NCBI GenBank assembly: GCA_002391195.1
Contig: DGRZ01000076.1
Location: 1-18,476 of the forward strand
DNA: 18,476 nt
From: Fibrobacter sp. UBA4375
GTDB taxonomy: Bacteria; Fibrobacterota; Fibrobacteria; Fibrobacterales; Fibrobacteraceae
Direction of reading: 5' to 3'
The number at the start of each line of letters is the position of its first letter. The stretch's first letter is position 1. Shown piece by piece: positions 1-6,846 of this stretch. The notes below the pieces were generated by a model. The model did no database searches and was not told the origin of the DNA. It saw only the letters and a program-made list of their open reading frames with translations. Position numbers and translations under genes: made by a program.

Positions 1-729
1 GCCTTCACCGGCAACAAGTTCGAATTCCGCGCTCCGGGCTCTAGCCAGAGCTGCTCCGAACCCAACGTCATCTTGAACACGATTGTTGCCGAAGCATTCG
101 ACATCATCGCCGACAAACTCGAAAAGGTTCCGGCCGACAAGTTCCACGAAGAACTGCAGTCCTTGCTGCAGAAGATCGTGAAGGAACACAAAAAGGTTAT
201 CTTCAACGGCAACGGCTACACCGACGAATGGGTGGAAGAGGCAGCCAAGCGCGGCCTCCCCAACACCCGCACCACCATGGAAGCGCTCCAGGCCCTGAAC
301 AAGGCGGAAAACGTCGCCCTCTTCGAAAAGTACGGCGTGTTCAACAAGCGCGAACTGGAATCCCGCTACGAAGTGAACCTAGAAGAATACCACAAGAAGA
401 TCCACATCGAAGGAAAGATTTCCGATGACATCGCTAAGAACGTCATCTTGCCGCAGGTGCTCTGCGCCTACAGTGCGGCCCTCAAGACCAACGCCATGGC
501 CAAGGAACAGGGCTTTGCCGCGGTAGATTCCTACGCTCAGGAACTGGGAGAAGGCTACAAGGCTCTCGCCTCTGCAATCGAGCGCATGGAAAAGGCCCTG
601 GGCGAAAAGCACGAGAACATTCTCGAAGCGATGGCGGATCTCCGCGTGCAGGTGGACAAACTCGAAAAGGTTATCCCCGACGAGAAGTGGCCCCTGCCCA
701 AGTATCGCGAGATGTTGTTCATATACTAA
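1..729 (+). CDS. glnN: Glutamine synthetase type III, C-terminal part (5' end outside window)
   Basis: The frame is open from base 1 and ends at TAA 727-729, giving about 242 residues of a protein that usually runs to about 700. The first visible residues, GNKFEFRAPGSS followed by PNVILNT, are the highly conserved active-site block of type III glutamine synthetases (GlnN). The rest is the long helical C-terminal region special to this class, ending WPLPKYREMLF. The enzyme joins ammonia to glutamate using ATP in the cytoplasm and is the main route of ammonia assimilation in many anaerobes of the Bacteroidetes/Fibrobacter type. The gene stands alone before its own terminator and is convergent with hrpA. 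The family call is secure; the N-terminal half cannot be judged here. Confidence 0.93.
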   Translation, partial: AFTGNKFEFRAPGSSQSCSEPNVILNTIVAEAFDIIADKLEKVPADKFHEELQSLLQKIVKEHKKVIFNGNGYTDEWVEEAAKRGLPNTRTTMEALQALNKAENVALFEKYGVFNKRELESRYEVNLEEYHKKIHIEGKISDDIAKNVILPQVLCAYSAALKTNAMAKEQGFAAVDSYAQELGEGYKALASAIERMEKALGEKHENILEAMADLRVQVDKLEKVIPDEKWPLPKYREMLFIY

Positions 730-755
730 CTCCCCTGTTGCTCAATAGAAACACA

Positions 756-788
756 AACGCCGTCAGAGAAATCCGATGGCGTTTTTTT
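756..788 (+). terminator. Rho-independent terminator after glnN
   Basis: A 9-bp stem AACGCCGTC / GATGGCGTT (one G-U pair) with a 10-base loop is followed by seven T residues at 782-788, 26 bases after the glnN stop. Read on the minus strand the same stem is followed by a looser T-rich run, so it may also help end hrpA transcription, which has no clear terminator of its own. Confidence 0.85.
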
Positions 789-812
789 ATATGTGCGTTT
801 TTTCAGCACGCC

Positions 813-3800
813 CTATTTCAGGCGGCCAAAGCTCTTTTTCAGCTTAGCGAGGGCGTCATCTTCGATAACCTCTTCGGAGTCGTCTCCCTTGCGCTTGAAC
901 TTGAGTATTTCGAAGTCCTCGAGCATGGCTCGTGCCTGCAAGTAAAGCACAGGATATTCGGCATCGTCCGGTTGCATCCGCTCCATCTTGGAAAGGATTT
1001 CCCGTGCATTCTTGAGTTCGTGATCCTTGATGTAGCGGGCCTTGAGGAAAGGTCGGAACATTTCGCGAAGTTCCCGAACAGAGAGGTTGAGGGGGTCATT
1101 GAGCGCCCCAAGGGCAAGGCGGTTATCGTCCTCAAATTTAAACTCGTCGACAAGCGCCAGAGAAAGGGCGGAAATCCTTTCGAAAAGGGTTCTTTCTGCA
1201 GAATTTGGGGAATAGAGGGCCAGAATTTTTCCGATTGACTTGTGTTTTGCCTTTAACGCGGCCAGCGCATCGCGGGCATGGTCGCCCCCTTGACGCATGG
1301 CCACCGAAAATTCCCGCAAAGTGTCCCAGAGTTTCACGAAGGGTTCTGCCCCTAGCAGGGCGGATTCGTAGGTAGCGCGGGCCAGTGCCATGCGGGTTTC
1401 TTCGTCTTCGCTCCGGGTATTGGCGGCCAAATTTTTGAAATCGTGAAGTTTCTTGCCGCGGGAATATTCAAGACCTGTAAAAAGGACGCAACGGGCTGGG
1501 TCCAGATGGTCGGCGGCGAGGGATTTGACGAGCCAATTCGAAAGAGGTTCGTGGTTCGAGGCTCGAGGTTCGAAAGATGAACCCATCTCCAATCGCGAAA
1601 CAAGTAATGTAATTTCTTCATTTTTTGAAGAAAATTTTTCTACCCGCTTGCGGAAGGACTGCCAGAAGGCGGATTCCTGCGGGGTCATCAGGGCCGTTTC
1701 GCCGAGTCGCCAGCCAAAACGCATACCGTCCAAAGGAAAATCGATTCCGCTGGATTTTACCACAGGGTGCACCGCCGCAAAAAGTCGGAAACTCCCCCAC
1801 TCGGGATTGATATCGAAGGAATTTTGAGCCACCCTTACATGCAGGCGCAGGTGATTCTCCTTTTCGGGCGTAACCGTCGGAACATCGCAATCCAGCTGTT
1901 TCATGTCGGCGAAGACTTCGTACAGGAGCAAAAGTGGAGCCTTGTACGGGTTCGCCTTCAATTTGTCGCAGAAGGCGTCATCAATAAAGGTGCGGCGATT
2001 TTCCAGCTGCTTTTTCGCATTCTTGGGCATTTCGCGGATGACGGACTGAGCCATCCATTCCCGCCATTGATGAATCGAAAGCGCAAGAGACGCAGGCGTC
2101 ACCTGCGGGAGCATGTCGTAAGGCAAGTCCAGCGTAATGCCGTCACAGTCGCGAGTCGCATCGAACACCAGTTCGCCCGAGACCATGCGGCTGGAACCGT
2201 CTAGACCCTCGATGCGGAAACGTTCGAGGGAGCCGCCGAGAGAATTCGGAATTCTGATTTCAGATTTCGGAGTTTTCGTTAGTGGTATTTTCACACCGAT
2301 TTTTTTCAATTCAATTCCGAATTCCGAATTCTGACCTCCGAACTCGTTCTGCTCCAGCCAGAACTTTGCATCGAATTTCAGGAACTGGTCGGTATGTTCG
2401 CGGATGTAGTCCTTCAATGTCTTGATGGAATTGACCTGGTGTGCGATGCGCACGTAATAATCCACCAGGGCGTCTTCGCTCGGGGCAAGCCCGAATTGGC
2501 GTTTGCGGGCCTCCAGCGCATGCAAGTCTTCGACCACACGCTCGTTATGCGTCATGAAGGCGAAGGGGCGGGCCATCTGGCCAAGCACCACGGCCTCGCG
2601 CCAGAAAATCTCGGCACATTCGTCGGGATTCACGCGGGCGTAATCCACGCGGTGACCGCGGCTAATCACAAGCCCGCGGAAGCTCACCTCCTCCACCGCT
2701 TCCACGAAACCCCGTTCCTGGTTCCATGTGGGCGCATACCAGCGGCGCGTGCAGAATGGTTCTGCCACCTGCATAATCCATTCGGGCTTGATTTCAGCAG
2801 CCTTATTCAAAAATATGCGGCTCGTCTCCCGCACCTCGGCGCTAAAAAGCCATTCAACGCTCTTGCCGTAAAGGTCACTGCCCGGAAACACGTGTGTCTC
2901 GCGGCCGCTCACCAGGCGGTAGCAACCGTTCTCAATATCGCGGAGAGCGATACCGCCCAGGAACCCCGAAAGAAGCGCGATGTGCAGGTTGTCGCGATGG
3001 AAACTGTCCAGCGGGCATACGCGATTCTCGAATTTCACGTCGAGGATGCGCCCGAACTGCTCGTACAAATCAATCCACTCGCGGCACCGCAAAAAATGCA
3101 GGCTATTCTTGTCGCAGAACTTGCGCAGCTTATTCCAGGTCTTGCCATCCCATTCGGCGCAGAAGGCATTCCACATGCAGATGAACGTGAGAAAGTCGCT
3201 CTTGTGGCCCGCGAACCTGCGATGCAGCTGGCGGATGCGTGTACGTTCCGGTTCCTCGCTTGGCACCACACGGGGGTCCTGGATGGAGAGCGCCGAACAG
3301 ACGATGAGTGCAGGCTGCAACACGCCTGCATCCCGCGCCCGCAGGAGCACCGCCGAGAGCGCCACGTCCATGGGGAGGCGCGTCATCTCGCGGCCAAGCT
3401 TGGTCACTTGCCCGCTGGCGTTATCGGCAGTAAGCGCTCCCAGTTCAAACAAGGTCTTGTACGCCCCTCGGAAAGCCGAATTCGGTGGCGGTTGCAGGAA
3501 CGGAAAATTTTCCAGTTCAAGCCCGAGGCTGCGCAGCTGCAGCACAACGTTGGCGAGATTACTCCGCCGGATTTCCGGCTCCGTAAACTCGTCCCGCTTC
3601 TCGAAATCCTCGGGAGAATAGAGGCGGATGCAGACACCCGGTTTTACGCGCCCCGCACGCCCTGTGCGCTGCCGCGCAGACGCTTTCGAGATGTCCTCGA
3701 CGGGTAGCCCCTGGATTCGAGACTGGGCGTTGTACCGCGAAATGCGGGCCGTACCCGTATCCACCACGTAGGCAATTCCCGGAATCGTGAGCGAAGTCTC

Positions 3801-4808
3801 GGCGATGTTCGTCGCGAGCACCACGCGGGTCTTTTCCGTATGCTTGAAAATACGGCGCTGTTCATCGGGGCTCATGCGCCCATATAATGGCAAGATATCA
3901 AAGGTCGCAGAATCCAGTTCGTGCGCGAGCTCCCCCGCCAAATCCTGAATGTCCCGCTCCGTGGGCAAAAAACAAAGCAGGTGGTCGCGATGGCGACTTT
4001 CCAGGTCGAGAATCGCATCCCGCGCCTCGTCAAGCAAGCCAGAATCACCCTTGCCGCTAGTGTCGCGCCCCGTATAGTCATCCCCGCGAAGGCGGGGATC
4101 TCCATTCCCACCACCGAAATAGTATTCTACATCCACAGGGAATGTGCGGCCCTCGGCTTCCATCACGCAGCTGTTGTCGTAAAATTCCTCGAAGAGCTTG
4201 GCATCCAGCGTTGCAGAGGCCACAATCAACTTAAAATCAGGGCGGGCCTGCAGAACCGTCTTGAAAATGCCCAGCAGAATATCGATGTTCAACGAGCGTT
4301 CATGGGCTTCGTCTATCACGATGGCCGAATATTGCCGGAAAAACCTATCTCGGCGGAATTCCTGCAGCAGGATGCCGTCGGTCATCACCTTGATGGGGGC
4401 GTCGCTCTGGCCCTGCTCCCAGAATCGTATTTTCGTGGAGACAAGCGTTTCATCCTTGAGTTCCTCGCGCAGGCGGTCCGCAATGGAAATCGCCGCCAGC
4501 CGGCGAGGCTCTGTCACACCGATTTTGAAAGACTTCTGCCCTGGATCCTTTAACGGAGCCTGCCCTGAGCTTGTCGAAGGGCTCAGGATGACACCGTGTG
4601 CAACATCCATGAGATTCTCGCCTTCGCGAGAATGACGAACCGTGGAATACCATTCCAGCAAGAACTTCGGCAGCTGCGTGGATTTACCAGAGCCGGTGTC
4701 CGCCTTGACAATCACCACCTGGTGTTTTTCGAGCAATTCGAAAAACTCTTCCCGATGTTCAACGACGGGGAGGTCGGGGTAGGTGATTTTCAAGTTCTGG
4801 TAAGACAT
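813..4808 (-). CDS. hrpA: ATP-dependent DEAH-box RNA helicase HrpA, with repeat-derived insertions
   Basis: The 1331-residue product has all the DEAH helicase motifs in order: GSGKST (39-44), TEPRRLAA (99-106), DEAH (166-169), SAT (198-200), a TNIAETSLTIPG block and QRTGRAGR. After these comes a long C-terminal part of the HA2/OB-fold/DUF3418 type found in HrpA. E. coli HrpA is about 1300 residues. The family unwinds RNA and in E. coli rescues stalled ribosomes. The gene carries in-frame stretches made of dispersed repeats at residues about 55-94, 236-244, 822-857 and 1073-1090. The first separates motif I from motif Ia by roughly 35 more residues than I recall for E. coli HrpA. No good Shine-Dalgarno sequence precedes the ATG at 4808, but the N-terminus aligns well with the family. 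It may be read through from the suhB operon or from its own promoter in the repeat spacer. Confidence 0.94.
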   Translation of the reverse strand: MSYQNLKITYPDLPVVEHREEFFELLEKHQVVIVKADTGSGKSTQLPKFLLEWYSTVRHSREGENLMDVAHGVILSPSTSSGQAPLKDPGQKSFKIGVTEPRRLAAISIADRLREELKDETLVSTKIRFWEQGQSDAPIKVMTDGILLQEFRRDRFFRQYSAIVIDEAHERSLNIDILLGIFKTVLQARPDFKLIVASATLDAKLFEEFYDNSCVMEAEGRTFPVDVEYYFGGGNGDPRLRGDDYTGRDTSGKGDSGLLDEARDAILDLESRHRDHLLCFLPTERDIQDLAGELAHELDSATFDILPLYGRMSPDEQRRIFKHTEKTRVVLATNIAETSLTIPGIAYVVDTGTARISRYNAQSRIQGLPVEDISKASARQRTGRAGRVKPGVCIRLYSPEDFEKRDEFTEPEIRRSNLANVVLQLRSLGLELENFPFLQPPPNSAFRGAYKTLFELGALTADNASGQVTKLGREMTRLPMDVALSAVLLRARDAGVLQPALIVCSALSIQDPRVVPSEEPERTRIRQLHRRFAGHKSDFLTFICMWNAFCAEWDGKTWNKLRKFCDKNSLHFLRCREWIDLYEQFGRILDVKFENRVCPLDSFHRDNLHIALLSGFLGGIALRDIENGCYRLVSGRETHVFPGSDLYGKSVEWLFSAEVRETSRIFLNKAAEIKPEWIMQVAEPFCTRRWYAPTWNQERGFVEAVEEVSFRGLVISRGHRVDYARVNPDECAEIFWREAVVLGQMARPFAFMTHNERVVEDLHALEARKRQFGLAPSEDALVDYYVRIAHQVNSIKTLKDYIREHTDQFLKFDAKFWLEQNEFGGQNSEFGIELKKIGVKIPLTKTPKSEIRIPNSLGGSLERFRIEGLDGSSRMVSGELVFDATRDCDGITLDLPYDMLPQVTPASLALSIHQWREWMAQSVIREMPKNAKKQLENRRTFIDDAFCDKLKANPYKAPLLLLYEVFADMKQLDCDVPTVTPEKENHLRLHVRVAQNSFDINPEWGSFRLFAAVHPVVKSSGIDFPLDGMRFGWRLGETALMTPQESAFWQSFRKRVEKFSSKNEEITLLVSRLEMGSSFEPRASNHEPLSNWLVKSLAADHLDPARCVLFTGLEYSRGKKLHDFKNLAANTRSEDEETRMALARATYESALLGAEPFVKLWDTLREFSVAMRQGGDHARDALAALKAKHKSIGKILALYSPNSAERTLFERISALSLALVDEFKFEDDNRLALGALNDPLNLSVRELREMFRPFLKARYIKDHELKNAREILSKMERMQPDDAEYPVLYLQARAMLEDFEILKFKRKGDDSEEVIEDDALAKLKKSFGRLK
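1537..1577. repeat. Heptanucleotide tandem repeat (GGTTCGA-like, 4 units) inside hrpA
   Basis: Four consecutive 7-base units, GGTTCGT, GGTTCGA, GGCTCGA and GGTTCGA, occupy 1546-1573. A 9-base direct repeat TTCGAAAGA flanks them at 1537-1545 and 1569-1577. The stretch is translated within hrpA as roughly residues 1077-1090 (FEPRASNHEPLS and neighbours), a segment out of character for the surrounding protein. Confidence 0.75.
2240..2347. repeat. 108-base inverted repeat with two heptamer-periodic arms, in frame inside hrpA
   Basis: The left arm (2240-2274) is five 7-base units ending in ATT, TTT or GTT (for example CGGAATT). The right arm (2313-2347) is five 7-base units of consensus AATTCCG. 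The two arms are imperfect reverse complements, so the element can fold into a long hairpin with a 38-base spacer. Total length is 108 bases, exactly 36 codons, and it is translated in hrpA around residues 822-857 (pieces NSEFGIEL and SEIRIPNSLG). Confidence 0.78.
4077..4103. repeat. REP-like palindrome (type C) inside hrpA
   Basis: A 7-bp perfect stem TCCCCGC / GCGGGGA with a 4-base loop is preceded by GTCA and followed by TCTCC. It is read in hrpA as residues 236-244, GDPRLRGDD, a peptide typical of translated REP-like elements. Its reverse complement has the same plan as the copies at 4612 and 4835 (AGAT, stem, CTTCGCG loop, ATGAC), so these are variants of one family. Confidence 0.8.
4560..4593. 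repeat. Palindromic repeat (type B) inside hrpA
   Basis: The inverted arms CCTGAGC (4564-4570) and GCTCAGG (4581-4587) surround a TTGTCGAAGG loop and are followed by ATGACACC. The segment GCTCAGGATGACAC recurs, apart from its first base context, in the spacer copy near 4930. In hrpA it is translated as about residues 72-84, including SPSTSSGQA, a peptide commonly produced when this repeat class is read through. Confidence 0.75.
4612..4637. repeat. REP-like palindrome (type A) inside hrpA
   Basis: An 8-bp stem ATTCTCGC / GCGAGAAT with a CTTC loop is flanked by AG and GACG. It matches the copy at 4835-4860 at 25 of 26 positions. In hrpA it encodes residues about 58-66 (RHSREGENL), between helicase motifs I and Ia. 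Confidence 0.82.
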
Positions 4809-4834
4809 TCTAGCTATGAGTTATCCATTCAAGC

Positions 4835-4860
4835 AGATTCTCGCCTCCGCGAGAATGACG
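4835..4860. repeat. REP-like palindrome (type A), intergenic copy upstream of hrpA
   Basis: This has the same 26-base unit as at 4612-4637 with one change (CTCC loop instead of CTTC). It lies 27-52 bases upstream of the hrpA start codon, in the place where a promoter or leader would be expected. Confidence 0.82.
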
Positions 4861-4893
4861 AAAAAAAGACTACACTATCGTTACTCATTATCA

Positions 4894-4953
4894 GGGATCC
4901 AGATCCTTCGACTACGTGCTACGCACTCCGCTCAGGATGACACATTCGTGTCA
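4894..4953. repeat. Palindromic repeat (type B), intergenic copy ending in the zinc-ribbon stop codon
   Basis: This carries the common dispersed-repeat text GATCCTTCGAC, then a CTCAGGATGACAC segment shared with the copy inside hrpA. It ends in a perfect 6-bp palindrome TGACAC-ATTC-GTGTCA at 4938-4953. The last three bases of that palindrome are the stop codon of the small gene at 4951-5091. The 142-base spacer 4809-4950 holds essentially only this and the type A copy. Confidence 0.7.
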
Positions 4954-5091
4954 CTCCTTGATGTGTCCGCATTTGTCGCAGGTGAGTTTGTAGCTGTTGT
5001 CGGGATCGACAACCATCACGCCGTCGCAATCCGGCTTTTCGCAGGGCAGTTCCCCGGGCATTACTTCGCGGTAGGTTTGTTTTTCTTCCAT
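4951..5091 (-). CDS. Small zinc-ribbon protein (46 aa), function unknown
   Basis: Reading from ATG at 5091 gives 46 residues ending ..CDKCGHIKE and stopping at 4951-4953. Four cysteines form two pairs, CEKPDC (17-22) and CDKC (38-41), about 16 residues apart, which suggests a one-zinc ribbon. A very strong Shine-Dalgarno sequence, GGGAGGAGG at 5097-5105, sits 5 bases before the ATG and overlaps the stop of the HAD gene; the intergenic gap is only 13 bases. It is therefore very likely the last gene of the suhB-HAD operon and translationally tied to it. I do not recognise a named family. Possible roles are nucleic-acid or protein binding, but nothing in the sequence decides. Confidence 0.8.
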   Translation of the reverse strand: MEEKQTYREVMPGELPCEKPDCDGVMVVDPDNSYKLTCDKCGHIKE

Positions 5092-5104
5092 AGATTCCTC
5101 CTCC

Positions 5105-5962
5105 CTACTTTACAAAATTTTCGATGACTTCGGCGATTCCCGAGTGGTTGTTATCCCGTTCTGTCACATAATCGGCGGCATCCTTGACCACTTGCGAGGC
5201 ATTCGCCATGGCAACTCCTACGCCTGCCGCCTCAATCATGGGGCAATCGTTCTCTTCGTCGCCCACGGCAATGGTATCCCCCATCGGGACTCCGTAAAAA
5301 TCCGCCATAAAGCGCACCGCATCGCCTTTGTTGCTCCGCAGGTGCGAAAATTCCAGCATTTCAGGCTTGCTGAACACGTCAAACAGTTTTCCCGCCGTGG
5401 TCTTGCGCATTTCGGCACGGAAACTTTCCAGGCTCGAATGATCGAAAGGCGTAATGATGTTCACCTTGATAGGGGGCTTCACCACCACATTTATGGGTGC
5501 CGTCGGAGCCGCATCGCATCCGGTTTTTCCGGCAAAATAGTCTCGGATATCATCTACAACCACGTAGTCCATCTGCATCAGGCGGCAGTAGGTCTTGAGC
5601 TGTTCCGTCTCGTGTTCCGAAACCACCAGGTCTCCGGCGTAGGTGTGGGCGTGCATTCCCGAGCTAAAGGCCGCATCCATAATGAACTTCACGTCGTCAA
5701 CGGAAATTCGCCGGGTCAGTATGGGCTTTTTCGCCCCGCAGTCGTAAATGAGCCCGCCATTGAAACTCACCAGGTAAAATCCGGCCTCCATAAAGCCGTA
5801 CTTTTCGGCCAGTTTCTTGACGCTGGTCAAAGGCCGCCCCGTGGTCATCACGAACTTGTGGCCGGCCTCTATCATCTTGCGAATAGCGGACAAATCTTCT
5901 GCAGAAATATCCTTGTTGTCGTCCAGCAGGGTTCCGTCCAGGTCGGTAAACAGGATTTTCAT
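5105..5962 (-). CDS. Cof-type HAD-IIB family hydrolase (sugar or cofactor phosphatase)
   Basis: The 285-residue product shows the HAD motifs. Motif I is DLDGT with nucleophile D7 and acid D9; motif II is TTGR near 40-43; a conserved lysine lies in NKGDAV; motif IV is GDEENDCPMI near the C-terminus. The type IIB cap lies between motifs II and III, as in YidA/Cof proteins, which remove phosphate from sugar phosphates, pyridoxal phosphate or flavin mononucleotide. The substrate cannot be assigned from sequence. Start is ATG 5962 with TAGGA 7 bases upstream. It lies 19 bases after suhB, another phosphatase, and 13 bases before the zinc-ribbon gene, so the three are probably one transcript. Confidence 0.92.
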   Translation of the reverse strand: MKILFTDLDGTLLDDNKDISAEDLSAIRKMIEAGHKFVMTTGRPLTSVKKLAEKYGFMEAGFYLVSFNGGLIYDCGAKKPILTRRISVDDVKFIMDAAFSSGMHAHTYAGDLVVSEHETEQLKTYCRLMQMDYVVVDDIRDYFAGKTGCDAAPTAPINVVVKPPIKVNIITPFDHSSLESFRAEMRKTTAGKLFDVFSKPEMLEFSHLRSNKGDAVRFMADFYGVPMGDTIAVGDEENDCPMIEAAGVGVAMANASQVVKDAADYVTERDNNHSGIAEVIENFVK

Positions 5963-5981
5963 GATACAATCCTACAATACA

Positions 5982-6770
5982 CTACGAAACCGTCTTTACC
6001 AGGGTTTCGTGAATCAGGCCGTTGCTGAAAAGCACCTGTTCGCCGTCCACGAACTGCATGGGAGTACCGTCGATATGGGTGGCCATGCCACCCGCTTCCG
6101 TAACCATCAGGGCTCCGGCGGCAATATCCCAGGGGTAACTCATGGTCATCACGAATCCGTCTATGCGGCCAGAGGCCACAAAGCAGGATTCCACCACCGC
6201 AGAACCCAGGCACTTGACCCGCTCGAAAGCCTCCGCCTCCCGGGCAAAATTTTTGGAATTGCGGGCGTTGATTTCTGTCGCCACGCCCACGTTAAAATCC
6301 CCGTTGCTCACGATGGCATGGAGCGGGTTGGATTCCTTGCTCACGCAGACCCGCTTGCCGTTCATGAAGGTGCCACCCCCGAGGGTCGCCGTAAAGAACT
6401 CCCCAAGCTTAGGCAGGTTTATCACCGCCACCAGGGGCTTACCCTTGTAATGGAGTGCGATGGAAATTCCCCAAAGGGGAATGCCCCGGCTAAAGTTCAC
6501 TGTTCCATCTACCGGGTCGATAATCCAGCGAAAGTCCGGGTCGGAACCCTCTACCACGCCCATTTCTTCGGTACGGATGGAATGGCTAGGAAACGCCTTG
6601 CGGATCCCTTCTACGATGAGTTTTTCGCTGCCAACGTCGGCAATGGTTACCACGTCCTTTGCGGACTTGTACTTCACGTCGCCCAGTTCGCCCTGCAGGC
6701 GAAGGCAAAGCTCCCCCGCCTCGCGGCCCAGGCGTTCCGCCAAATCCAGGTATTTTTTCAGGTCTTCCAT
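5982..6770 (-). CDS. suhB: Inositol-1-monophosphatase family protein (SuhB-like)
   Basis: The 262-residue product carries the metal-binding motifs of the family: EE at 68-69, DPVDGT at 85-90 (D85, D88) and YPWDIAAG near the C-terminus. These lithium-sensitive, Mg-dependent phosphatases act on inositol phosphates, 3'-phosphoadenosine phosphate or related sugar phosphates; SuhB proper also binds the transcription antitermination complex. A longer open frame to 6896 exists, but that extension would overlap the upstream lipoprotein gene and its terminator. ATG 6770 gives the normal family N-terminus (MEDLKKYLDLAERLG) and is preceded by a G-rich TTTGGGG. First gene of the suhB-HAD-zinc ribbon unit. 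Confidence 0.9.
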   Translation of the reverse strand: MEDLKKYLDLAERLGREAGELCLRLQGELGDVKYKSAKDVVTIADVGSEKLIVEGIRKAFPSHSIRTEEMGVVEGSDPDFRWIIDPVDGTVNFSRGIPLWGISIALHYKGKPLVAVINLPKLGEFFTATLGGGTFMNGKRVCVSKESNPLHAIVSNGDFNVGVATEINARNSKNFAREAEAFERVKCLGSAVVESCFVASGRIDGFVMTMSYPWDIAAGALMVTEAGGMATHIDGTPMQFVDGEQVLFSNGLIHETLVKTVS

Positions 6771-6778
6771 AAGCGCCC

Positions 6779-6786
6779 CAAATATA
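6779..6786 (-). promoter_or_regulatory. Promoter-like TATATTTG just upstream of suhB
   Basis: On the minus strand TATATTTG matches the Bacteroidetes -7 consensus TAnnTTTG and sits directly after the terminator of the preceding operon, only 8 bases before the suhB ATG. If used, the suhB mRNA would have almost no leader. No clear -33 TTTG partner is visible. Confidence 0.4.
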
Positions 6787-6818
6787 GAAAAAGCCCCGCG
6801 GGGCTTGCCCGCAAGGCT
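6786..6818 (-). terminator. Rho-independent terminator of the btuB-lipoprotein operon
   Basis: On the minus strand, 29 bases after the lipoprotein stop, AGCC-TT-GCGGG pairs with CCCGC-GG-GGCT around a short loop and is followed by a T run. The core AAGCCCCGCGGGGCTT is also a perfect 16-base palindrome. Confidence 0.85.
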
Positions 6819-6846
6819 AAATTCAAAAATAAATGTGATATGCCGA

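Noticed and set aside
2240..2347. Short-spaced repeats as a CRISPR array
   Set aside because: The units are 7 bases with no spacers, sit within a coding frame, and no cas genes are nearby.
2394..3707. 437-codon plus-strand open frame
   Set aside because: It lies entirely antisense to the helicase core of hrpA, has no family resemblance, and its His/Arg-rich composition is typical of a shadow frame in GC-rich coding DNA.
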